Shown: positions 1 through 6,157 of the stretch, one piece after another | Layout: each line of letters begins with the position of its first letter | Position numbering within the stretch: the stretch's first letter is position 1 | Made by a program: the position numbers and the translations under genes | The notes under the pieces: generated by a model | Databases searched by the model: none | Told to the model about the DNA's origin: nothing | What the model saw: only the letters and a program-made list of their open reading frames with translations | DNA from: an uncultured Dorea sp. | GTDB lineage: Bacteria; Bacillota; Clostridia; Lachnospirales; Lachnospiraceae | DNA: 11,748 bases | Direction: 5' to 3' | Assembly (NCBI GenBank): GCA_910587575.1 | Contig: CAJULU010000015.1 | Span: forward strand, 57,023 to 68,770

Positions 1-381
1 AGCTTCATAATCTGTTCCGTCTAAGCTTGCCGCTACTGCCAGCCATGCTGTTCCGTTTGCACTTGGTGTCGCCGGATTCACATCGCTTACTTTTGGTACA
101 AGTGCTGCAGTTGCAGTTGCCGTAGACGTTACGCTTACGTTAACCGGAACCACACTCTTATTAACCATTGTAAAGGGCTCAGAATAAATCTGTGTACCTT
201 TATCTACAGTCTCAAACTGATCCACAGATATTTCCAGAACCGTAGGCACCTCTACCCTGATTACGGCATCCTTGTCAGAAACAGTTACATTGACTGTTCC
301 ATCTGCCGCCATAACAGGCATGGCCACCTGTGCTGCAACAAGAGTACTTGCAGCGATTGTTGATAATAACCTTTTTTTCAT
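1..381 (-). CDS. Secreted surface protein, partial (C-terminus beyond the window edge)
   Basis: The first 127 residues are visible; the frame stays open to position 1. The start is an ATG at 381 with an excellent AAAAGGAGGAC ribosome binding site. Residues 1-25 form a typical signal peptide: two lysines and an arginine, a hydrophobic core, then a VMA-type cleavage site before AD. The mature part is rich in Val, Thr and Ala and looks like beta strand. It has a segment VPTVLEI (residues 45-51) followed by QIYS (64-67) and a VNKS/VPV stretch. The same pattern occurs in the secreted protein encoded at 994-1905, so the two probably share an Ig-like or WxL-like extracellular fold. It is the third gene of a minus-strand operon, 81 nt after the membrane-anchored protein gene. 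I do not recognise a named family. A role in a surface layer or adhesion complex is inference. Confidence 0.8.
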   Translation of the reverse strand, partial: MKKRLLSTIAASTLVAAQVAMPVMAADGTVNVTVSDKDAVIRVEVPTVLEISVDQFETVDKGTQIYSEPFTMVNKSVVPVNVSVTSTATATAALVPKVSDVNPATPSANGTAWLAVAASLDGTDYEA

Positions 382-462
382 TTTTTTGTCCTCCTTTTGA
401 ACGTTTTATTGTTTTTTATAATCCCTATAGATGCCAGGGCACCTACAGAAAATTATCAGACA

Positions 463-993
463 TTAGTTTTCTACGACAATCGTCACTTTAAATCCTGCGC
501 TGCTGAAATCCGTGTATGTACCATCGTCCTTCTCGTCCAGCAGGAACACATTGCACGTTGCCGCATATGTCCCGGCTTCCAGATCAACATCCAGCTTAAA
601 CGGCGGAAGTTCTGCACCAACAGGCATTACATCTGTAGAAAACACTTTCTCCCCTGTATCGTCCAGTACGATTTCGCATCGAATCGGTTTCGTATTGTTT
701 GGAGAGTTTCCCAAAATTGCATCTTTTGTTTCCGAGGAGCCGTCAGCAAACGTCCACTGGTTATTCATGTAAGTTTCAAAATATCCCTCGCTGACCCTCT
801 CACTCATTTCCTCCATAATCTGTTTATAATTTCCTTCATTCATGGACTCCTCTTCTCTATGAGTCAGAAAATAAATGATGACGGCGGCAATGATAAGGAT
901 TAACACAACGATAACAATAATAATCTTTTTCTTCTTTTTCGGTTTTATCTGTTCCTGCGTTTTTTCTTCTTTTTCGATTTTATCTGTTCCCAT
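463..993 (-). CDS. Membrane-anchored extracytoplasmic protein, function unknown
   Basis: 176 residues. The cytoplasmic N-terminus is short and charged and ends in a lysine run (residues 18-23). It is followed by one strongly hydrophobic helix (about 24-43, mostly Ile, Val and Leu) and then an acidic linker. This predicts a type II single-pass protein with its C-terminal domain outside. The outer domain (about 75-176) looks beta-rich. It carries RCEIVLDDTGE, a PVG turn, DLEAGTY and a closing GFKVTIVV strand. Two cysteines (about 106 and 147) could form a disulfide. Similar domains are, from memory, common in uncharacterised Lachnospiraceae surface proteins. The ATG at 993 directly follows the stop of the preceding gene (TAA then ATG), with its GGAGGA ribosome binding site inside that gene's last codons, so the two are probably translationally coupled. 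No enzymatic motif is visible. Confidence 0.8.
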   Translation of the reverse strand: MGTDKIEKEEKTQEQIKPKKKKKIIIVIVVLILIIAAVIIYFLTHREEESMNEGNYKQIMEEMSERVSEGYFETYMNNQWTFADGSSETKDAILGNSPNNTKPIRCEIVLDDTGEKVFSTDVMPVGAELPPFKLDVDLEAGTYAATCNVFLLDEKDDGTYTDFSSAGFKVTIVVEN

Positions 994-1905
994 TTAGTCC
1001 TCCGGTTTTAAAATTGTTCCATCTTCTGCAGACTCATTGATACCGATTTCCGGTTCTTCTGCCTCAGCTTTTTCAACTTCCTCAGTTTCTTCTATATCAT
1101 CAATTTTCTGCCTGTCCAGACCGGCCTTGTCTTTCCTCTGTAGTAAATCATTTTCTGGTAGTATGTTTTTTTCTTCCGGCTCTGCCTCCCATGAATATAC
1201 AACGTTGACTGTAATGTCGCTTCCCGTCCAATCAACAGGCGCATATTCGTTCACTTCTCCCAAAAAACAGAACGACACTTCTTCCCCCGGTTCAAGATCT
1301 GTTTCATACCGGGAATCTTCCTGAGACAGAATAATTTTTTCTCCGTCTCCAAAGACCATCTCCATATAAAGCGATTTTTCATCACCGGTATGAATCCTTT
1401 CCTTATCTGTCTGGATATGGATCTCTTCCGTCTGCGCATTACATGTTAGTTCTGACAAAACCAGATGTCCTTCTGTTTCCCCGCAGTTCTTCACGATATA
1501 CTCGTTTGAATAGATCTGCTCTTTTCCATCCATTTCCCAAGGATCCATGACAATTTCGATTTCCTGCGGAACCTGCAGGGAAAGCTTCTCTTCCGCTTTA
1601 CCGTCAGCCTCATCCCCGTAGCTTTCTGATGTTCCTTCCTCTATATTCAATTCCTCTTCATTCGTTATGTCTCTTTTTGTTTCTTCTGTTACAGCATCAT
1701 CTTCTGATAACGTTTCTTGTGTTTCTTCTGTCTTTTCTGTCTCTGACGCCTCATTTTCTGCTGGAAGTTCCTTTGACGTGTCTTCCGGCTTCCTTTCCAG
1801 GCTATCCATGTTTTCTTCCTTGATTTCCTCTGCTTTCACCGTTTTATAAAAGCAAGGGCTGGCTGCCAGCGTCAGTGTCATCACTAAAACCATCATTCTT
1901 TTCAT
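994..1905 (-). CDS. Acidic secreted protein with central beta-rich domain
   Basis: 303 residues from the ATG at 1905. This start is preferred because it is preceded by AAGGTGG and begins a clear signal peptide (MKRMM, hydrophobic stretch to about residue 18, VKA cleavage site near residue 25). An in-frame ATG at 1956 would put 17 polar residues before the signal and is rejected. Residues 26-105 are a low-complexity linker dominated by Glu, Asp, Thr and Ser. Residues about 108-238 form a beta-rich domain with VPQEIEI, DPWE and QIYS, matching the pattern in the protein encoded at 1-381. Residues 240-303 are again Glu-rich. There is no LPxTG, transmembrane tail or recognised cell-wall domain, so retention at the surface would need a partner, possibly the anchored protein encoded next. 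It is the first gene of the operon. No convincing promoter is visible in the 90 nt upstream. Confidence 0.8.
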   Translation of the reverse strand: MKRMMVLVMTLTLAASPCFYKTVKAEEIKEENMDSLERKPEDTSKELPAENEASETEKTEETQETLSEDDAVTEETKRDITNEEELNIEEGTSESYGDEADGKAEEKLSLQVPQEIEIVMDPWEMDGKEQIYSNEYIVKNCGETEGHLVLSELTCNAQTEEIHIQTDKERIHTGDEKSLYMEMVFGDGEKIILSQEDSRYETDLEPGEEVSFCFLGEVNEYAPVDWTGSDITVNVVYSWEAEPEEKNILPENDLLQRKDKAGLDRQKIDDIEETEEVEKAEAEEPEIGINESAEDGTILKPED

Positions 1906-1991
1906 GATTTTCCACCACCTTTCCTCTGTAGTCCGGTTTGCAGACTCTAAAAGCAATGTAAGTTTAAATCCTGCTATTTAAATAAGGCACA
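1906..1991. other. Short leader between the structured RNA-like region and the surface operon
   Basis: This AT-rich stretch carries the ribosome binding site of the acidic secreted protein gene. Read on the minus strand it begins directly after the last hairpin of the omega-RNA-like region, and contains two ATTTAAA words. I found no -35/-10 pair with good spacing. The operon may therefore be read from farther right, or its promoter is a poor match to consensus. Confidence 0.4.
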
Positions 1992-2306
1992 TTGGTTGCC
2001 CTCTTAGGGCAATGCCGGATACATCCCTCCGGCTTCGCTCCCTGCTACATCATGCTTTGTTACCAACCGCAGGCTGATGATCTGCCTGCGCCTTGGCGCA
2101 TTTCTCTTGCTTTGTCACTAATCATGTTCACAAGGTCCTGGCATACCCAATACGCAGTTTCCCGCCTTCTAATGCCGTCCGTTTTTTTATATCATGAACG
2201 CCCTCTCAGTCCTTCCGGTAAAACCCCGGCTCACCACCAGGATTTATCTGAAACAGCTGTTCTAATGACCCATCAATCTGTCCTGTTTCTCCCTGATTTG
2301 GCAAAT
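1992..2306 (-). ncRNA. Candidate omega-RNA scaffold / right end of a TnpB-type element
   Basis: About 315 nt downstream of the TnpB-related gene hold no plausible coding sequence but do hold dense secondary structure. The terminal hairpin is TTGCCCT (1996-2002), a 3-nt loop, AGGGCAA (2006-2012). Next to it is GCCGGA (2014-2019) with TCCGGC (2028-2033). CGCAGGC (2068-2074) pairs with GCCTGCG (2084-2090), and an alternative small stem lies at 2087-2100. TTGGT (1992-1996) can pair with ACCAA (2062-2066) and close the last two hairpins into one domain. In the IS200/IS605 family the RNA guiding TnpB comes from the 3' end of tnpB and the element's right end, with the guide just past the final structure. 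The position and strand fit that plan. If so, the guide would start near 1991 and run into the leader of the surface operon. The exact 5' end is unknown. Confidence 0.5.
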
Positions 2307-3662
2307 TTATCTGGGAGAATATTCCCCTCTGGGATTCAGCCTGCCATCCCCCTGCCCCCGCTTCTTCACGTTCCGGGCCGTATTCACCTTCTCCTCTGTC
2401 CGGTATCCGCACGCCGGGCATACAAACTCTCCTTCCGCCTTCTTCCCCAGCTCCCCGCATTCACTGCACTCCCTGCTGATATCCTTTCCCAGCACTTCCA
2501 CAATCACCACGGAATGCTCCCGGCACTTCTGTTCCAGCCTTTTCCGGATATATCCCCTCTGCCACTGGGCCATGGAATGGTTGATCTTCTTATTCCCGCC
2601 CCCGGCCCGGGGCTTCGGCAGCTTCACCAGATAAATGACCCGGGGTTTTTCCTCCCTCAGAAAACGGTTCAGCTCCCGGTTGATATAGCTGTGCAGTCCT
2701 TCCTCATATCGTTTTTTCTTGGCATAATACTTCTTTCTGCCCGGGTTCTCATTCCGGTTGCGGTTATAACTTCCCGTCTGCTCACGGATCCAGTCCGCAT
2801 AGGCGATCTGGTACTTCCCCAGTTCTTCCCCGTAGCAGTTCCCCTCATCCGTTGTCAGCATGGTGTAAAGTCCGGCCGCCACTCCTACCTGTCTGAGATA
2901 ATCCATATGACTCTGGACCGTCACATGAATCGGTACCTGAAGTTCAACACTGCGTTTTTCTGGAAACAGTTTGATATAGATCTGACTCTGATACCGGTTA
3001 TTATCCGTCAGCGGCACAAAAACACGTTTCCGTTTTTCCTTTATGGAAATATAGATCCCATGGTCTGCATACCGGTACGCCCGTTCTGCAATGGTGAATC
3101 CGTCCGCCCTGTCCGTATGGAGTTTTACATGATGCTTTCTCACCTGCCTGCACAGATACTTATGGAGCCTTTCGGTATCCACCTGTGCAGCCACCTTTTC
3201 GTACTGCTTCTGCACTGCTTTCGGCAGTTCCACGGGCTTCTGGTTCAGCACTTCCCCGAACGCATTGTTTACTCTCATCAGAAACCGGAGATAATGCTTA
3301 TCCTCTTCGGAGAACCCTTCATTCTGGTTTAACAGTTTCAGAATCTTCGTCTTTGTCCGTGTCCACTGACATTTGATGTCACCCAGGGCATCGAAAACCG
3401 CCAGATAGAAATACACGGATGGCATTCCTAACGTTTCCCGAAACCCACTGGCTGTCATCTCATTCTGTACCGTATAGCCTGGATAGAGTTTGGAAAGGCT
3501 GGCAATCCCACCGAAACGGGCATACACGTAATTCTTCACTTTTCCATAATCTGCGGCAATCTCCAGAAGTCTGCCCATATCAGTCTCTGAAACGGGTTCC
3601 TTATTATACTGGCGAATGGTCTTACATACTCTGTCCATCGACATATCACACACCGGCTTCAT
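2307..3662 (-). CDS. TnpB/OrfB-family protein (IS200/IS605 type) lacking the RuvC acidic residues
   Basis: About 451 residues. Numbering here follows a longer 457-residue version starting at a TTG at 3680; the ATG at 3662 is preferred, with GGAG 12 nt upstream, but the start is uncertain. The C-terminal half has the TnpB plan. It contains a RuvC-I-like strand VGVAAG (265-270), a basic NPGRKKYY region (312-319), the RuvC-II-like strand RVIYLVKLPK (347-356), and a zinc ribbon CxxC-CxxC (C405, C408, C421, C424). A VNTARN segment (432-437) corresponds to RuvC-III. In active TnpB these sites carry Asp, Glu and Asp. Here the equivalent positions appear to be Ala268, Val352 and Lys431, so RuvC cleavage is not expected. 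RNA and DNA binding could remain, as in TnpB-derived repressors (TldR). The N-terminal 150 residues are helical and unassigned. No TnpA transposase is nearby. No frameshift is seen, which argues against simple decay. Confidence 0.85.
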   Translation of the reverse strand: MKPVCDMSMDRVCKTIRQYNKEPVSETDMGRLLEIAADYGKVKNYVYARFGGIASLSKLYPGYTVQNEMTASGFRETLGMPSVYFYLAVFDALGDIKCQWTRTKTKILKLLNQNEGFSEEDKHYLRFLMRVNNAFGEVLNQKPVELPKAVQKQYEKVAAQVDTERLHKYLCRQVRKHHVKLHTDRADGFTIAERAYRYADHGIYISIKEKRKRVFVPLTDNNRYQSQIYIKLFPEKRSVELQVPIHVTVQSHMDYLRQVGVAAGLYTMLTTDEGNCYGEELGKYQIAYADWIREQTGSYNRNRNENPGRKKYYAKKKRYEEGLHSYINRELNRFLREEKPRVIYLVKLPKPRAGGGNKKINHSMAQWQRGYIRKRLEQKCREHSVVIVEVLGKDISRECSECGELGKKAEGEFVCPACGYRTEEKVNTARNVKKRGQGDGRLNPRGEYSPR

Positions 3663-3799
3663 TACCCGGGTTGTCTCCAAAGGTCTTCCATGTAAGCTTT
3701 ACACCGGCTCCATGGAACGCATCGGCTTAAGACGGGTAACTGGCCGGATCCTTCCTCCCTGTATACCGCCAGGGTTTGTGGCGAGTACGAAATCCCGGG

Positions 3800-3829
3800 C
3801 ATTACGAAATACTATACTTTTTCGTAATG
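3800..3829. repeat. Inverted repeat A (CATTACGAAA...TTTCGTAATG)
   Basis: Ten-base arms CATTACGAAA (3800-3809) and TTTCGTAATG (3820-3829) are separated by 10 bases. The whole 30-bp unit matches the core of palindrome B (3938-3967) at 28 of 30 positions. It lies in the predicted 5' leader of the TnpB-like gene. An operator site or a remnant of an element end are the main options. Confidence 0.75.
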
Positions 3830-3883
3830 GAATTCCTGGAAAAATTTTTAGACAAATATTACAAAAATTAGGGGTTAAGTTTA

Positions 3884-3912
3884 TTGACGGATTGTCGATA
3901 ATATATTAGAAT
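3884..3912 (+). promoter_or_regulatory. Candidate plus-strand sigma-70-type promoter
   Basis: TTGACG (3884-3889) and TAGAAT (3907-3912) are separated by 17 bp. Transcription would start near 3919 and run almost at once into palindrome B, which ends in a T run. A very short transcript is therefore expected. It overlaps the opposite-strand promoter of the TnpB-like gene. Confidence 0.4.
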
Positions 3913-3926
3913 GGTTAAGAAATCAA
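3898..3926 (-). promoter_or_regulatory. Candidate promoter of the TnpB-like gene
   Basis: On the minus strand TTGATT (3921-3926) and TATTAT (3898-3903) are 17 bp apart. Transcription would start near 3891, giving a leader of about 230 nt that contains inverted repeat A. Palindrome B sits directly upstream of the -35. Confidence 0.45.
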
Positions 3927-3930
3927 CGGG

Positions 3931-3974
3931 AAAAAGCCATTACGAAAAAGTATACTTTTTCGTAATGGCTTTTT
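3931..3974. repeat. Perfect 44-bp palindrome B
   Basis: The two 22-bp arms (3931-3952 and 3953-3974) are exact reverse complements with no spacer, centred on GTATAC. The outer ends are AAAAAGCC and GGCTTTTT, so either transcript would form a long hairpin followed by T residues, and it could work as a bidirectional terminator. Its inner 30 bp are a near copy of inverted repeat A. It separates the thrC side from the TnpB-like gene and could also be a protein-binding site. Confidence 0.8.
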
Positions 3975-4039
3975 AATGGCTTTTTACCATATATCTGCCG
4001 TTTTATCGGGCTTATCCAGCGGTTAAGTACAAAGTACCC

Positions 4040-4060
4040 TTAATGGACTTCGTCCATTAA
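4040..4060. repeat. Hairpin TTAATGGAC / GTCCATTAA
   Basis: A 9-bp perfect stem (4040-4048 and 4052-4060) with a 3-nt loop lies immediately past the thrC terminator's T run. Its size and tiny loop resemble the end hairpins of IS200/IS605 elements. It could equally be a second terminator stem. Confidence 0.5.
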
Positions 4061-4107
4061 AGAATAAAAATGGCGCATCCCCGCAAAATCACGGGGAAGC
4101 GCCATTT
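4057..4107 (-). terminator. Intrinsic terminator of the leuC-leuD-thrC operon
   Basis: Stem AAATGGCGC (4068-4076) with GCGCCATTT (4099-4107) continues, after one A-A mismatch, into TCCCCG (4078-4083) with CGGGGA (4092-4097). The loop is 8 nt. Read on the minus strand, the stem is followed by TTTTTATTCTTT. It lies 38 bp after the thrC stop codon. Confidence 0.9.
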
Positions 4108-4145
4108 CCCACTTACATACAATTCTTAAGCATGAAAAAATATCA

Positions 4146-5645
4146 TCACATTCCCTGATCAGAAACCAGTAATCTCTCCACCAGCTCCCGCATCTTCCCT
4201 GCATCACATTCCAGGGTATGCAGCACCTTGGCATCCAGGATATCCCGGATCGCCTGGGGCATATCCACACCGGACACCCTCTTAAGCTCTTCCAGCAGCG
4301 CAAAATCCTCTTCCGTCCCGTACTTCCCATCAATCGCAGTCATAACGCTCCTGGCAAATTTATACGGACTGGCCGTGGAGGCAACCACACATTTCCTGGT
4401 ATCTGCGCTTCTGTCCCGGTACTGCCCGCAGACACAGGCCGCAACCGCCGTATGGGGATCCATCACATACCCCGTCTCTTCGTAAACGCTCCTGATACTG
4501 GCCGCAGTTTCTTCTTCCGTGGCAAATCCAGCCTCAAAATCCTGAAGCTTTGAAGCCATCTCATCCGTAATCGAATAGCTTCCGTTTCCTTTCAGTCCCT
4601 CCATCAGTTCCTTCGTCTTCCCGGCGTCTTCCCCGGTAATCAGATAGATCAGACGTTCCAGATTACTGGAAACCAGAATATCCATAGAAGGAGACGAAGT
4701 CAGCACGAACCTGCGGTTCCTGTCATAAGTACCCGTTCCGAAGAAATCATACAGCACCTTGTTCTCATTCGATGCACAGATCAGCTTCCCAATGGGCACA
4801 CCCATCTGTTTCGCATAATAAGCGGCAAGAATATTTCCAAAATTCCCCGTGGGAACCGCCACATTGATCTCTTCCCCGTCTGTGATCTCTTCATTCGCCA
4901 GCAGTTTCGCATAAGCATAGACATAGTAAGCCACCTGGGGCACCAGACGTCCGATATTAATGGAATTGGCCGATGAAAACTGATATCCTTTTTCTTCCAG
5001 TTTCTTTGCAAGCTCCTGGTCTTCGAATATGGCCTTCACTCCGCTCTGGGCATCGTCAAAATTCCCATGAATGGCAGCCACTTCCACGTTGCTCCCTTTC
5101 TGGGTCGTCATCTGAAGTTCCTGTACCCTGCTGACCCCGTTTTTCGGATAAAATACGATAATCCTGGTCCCTTCCACGTCTGCAAAGCCTGCCAGAGCAG
5201 CTTTCCCCGTATCCCCGGAAGTTGCCGTCAGAATTACGATCTCATTTTCCACATGATTCTTCTTCGCAGCGGTGGTCATCAGATGAGGAAGAATGGAAAG
5301 CGCCATATCCTTGAATGCAATCGTAGCCCCGTGAAACAGTTCCAGAAAATAGGTGCCGCCCACCTTCGCAAGCGGAGCAATCTCCTCTGTATCGAACTTT
5401 TCGTCATAGGCCTTTTCAATACAGCTTTTCAGTTCCTCTTCTGTAAAATCCGTGAGGAACTGCTTCATTACCGCATAGGCTGTCTCCTGGTACGTCATAT
5501 CTTTCAGCGCATCCATGGGCACATCAAGAACCGGCAGCTTCTCCGGCACAAACAGCCCGCCATCGGGAGCAAGCCCCTTAAGAACCGCCTCTGACGCACG
5601 CATCCTCAGTTCAGAATTTCTCGTACTCTTATAACGTAAATCCAT
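4146..5645 (-). CDS. thrC: Threonine synthase
   Basis: 499 residues, typical of the long ThrC class. This cytoplasmic PLP enzyme converts O-phospho-L-homoserine to L-threonine, the last step of threonine synthesis. The N-terminus has the usual YKSTRN and APDGGLFVPE segments. The PLP lysine is expected at K112 in HGATIAFKD. The phosphate-binding and substrate loop ATSGDTGKAA lies at about 141-150, and NSINIGRL follows. The start at 5645 is supported by GGAAGGAG about 6 nt upstream. It follows leuD by only 23 nt and precedes a strong terminator, so it is the last gene of a leuC-leuD-thrC transcript. This links threonine supply, the precursor of isoleucine, with the leucine branch. No truncation or missing motif is seen. 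Confidence 0.97.
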   Translation of the reverse strand: MDLRYKSTRNSELRMRASEAVLKGLAPDGGLFVPEKLPVLDVPMDALKDMTYQETAYAVMKQFLTDFTEEELKSCIEKAYDEKFDTEEIAPLAKVGGTYFLELFHGATIAFKDMALSILPHLMTTAAKKNHVENEIVILTATSGDTGKAALAGFADVEGTRIIVFYPKNGVSRVQELQMTTQKGSNVEVAAIHGNFDDAQSGVKAIFEDQELAKKLEEKGYQFSSANSINIGRLVPQVAYYVYAYAKLLANEEITDGEEINVAVPTGNFGNILAAYYAKQMGVPIGKLICASNENKVLYDFFGTGTYDRNRRFVLTSSPSMDILVSSNLERLIYLITGEDAGKTKELMEGLKGNGSYSITDEMASKLQDFEAGFATEEETAASIRSVYEETGYVMDPHTAVAACVCGQYRDRSADTRKCVVASTASPYKFARSVMTAIDGKYGTEEDFALLEELKRVSGVDMPQAIRDILDAKVLHTLECDAGKMRELVERLLVSDQGM

Positions 5646-5668
5646 CTTCTTCTCCTTCCAGCTGCCCT

Positions 5669-6157
5669 CTACCGCTTACTGTTGGTATATTTTACAAGTC
5701 CGCCTGCTGCAATCAGCTTCTGCATGAATTCCGGGAAAGGCTGCCCCTGAAACTCGGTTCCCCTGGTACGGTTATAGATCTTACCGCTGTCGAAATCCAC
5801 CTCAACCTCATCTCCGGCTTCAATCCCCCTGGCCGCCTCCGGGCATTCAATGATCGGCAGTCCGATATTGATTGCATTACGGTAGAAAATCCGGGCAAAC
5901 GTCTCTGCGATCACGCAGCTTACCCCAGCCGTCTTCAGACACAACGGCGCATGTTCCCTGGATGACCCGCAGCCGAAATTCTTATTCGCCACAATCAGAT
6001 CCCCCGGCTTTACCTTATTCACAAACTCCGGATCAATATCTGCCATGGCATGGCTGGCCAGTTCCTGTGCATCAAAGGAATTCAGATATCTTGCCGGAAT
6101 GATTACATCCGTATCCACATTATCTCCATACTTAAATACATGTCCTGTCGCTCTCAT
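5669..6157 (-). CDS. leuD: 3-isopropylmalate dehydratase small subunit
   Basis: 162 residues, normal for the short LeuD form. It is the swivel-domain subunit that joins LeuC to isomerise 2-isopropylmalate to 3-isopropylmalate in leucine synthesis. Diagnostic segments are GDNVDTDVIIPARYL (about 11-25), NFGCGSSREHAP (60-71, substrate-binding loop) and the FYRNAINIGLP region (91-101). The ATG at 6157 overlaps the leuC stop by four bases (ATGA), a usual arrangement for these coupled subunits. The reading frame stays open upstream inside leuC, but that extension is out-of-frame leuC sequence and is not coding. Members of this subfamily can also act on citramalate or other malate homologues, so use in isoleucine synthesis cannot be excluded. 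Confidence 0.97.
   Translation of the reverse strand: MRATGHVFKYGDNVDTDVIIPARYLNSFDAQELASHAMADIDPEFVNKVKPGDLIVANKNFGCGSSREHAPLCLKTAGVSCVIAETFARIFYRNAINIGLPIIECPEAARGIEAGDEVEVDFDSGKIYNRTRGTEFQGQPFPEFMQKLIAAGGLVKYTNSKR

Larger units (their letters stand above)
3663..4056. other. Intergenic region upstream of the TnpB-like gene
   Basis: About 390 nt without a credible gene. It contains two related long palindromes, a candidate promoter on each strand between them, an 11-bp unit AATGGCTTTTT twice in tandem (3964-3985), and a 9-bp hairpin TTAATGGAC/GTCCATTAA (4040-4060). GGTTAAG occurs three times (3873, 3913, 4021). The part from 3830 to 3935 is clearly AT-richer than its neighbours, consistent with acquired DNA. 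Confidence 0.6.

Noticed and set aside
421..450. Possible terminator between the anchored protein gene and the partial secreted protein gene
   Set aside because: The GATGCC/GGCACC stem has a mismatch, is short, and has no T run, so operon read-through is more likely.
397..903. Plus-strand open frame opposite the membrane-anchored protein gene
   Set aside because: It overlaps a minus-strand gene that has a ribosome binding site, a membrane anchor and coupling to its neighbour. The plus-strand product has no sensible features.
1992..3332. Long plus-strand open frame of 446 codons antisense to the TnpB-like gene
   Set aside because: It starts inside the structured noncoding stretch, has no ribosome binding site or recognisable domain, and is rich in Pro, Leu, His and Arg, as expected from the antisense of a real gene. 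The minus-strand frame has clear TnpB motifs.
5067..5594. Plus-strand open frame opposite thrC
   Set aside because: It is a shadow of thrC, whose motifs are unambiguous. It has no Shine-Dalgarno site and no family resemblance.
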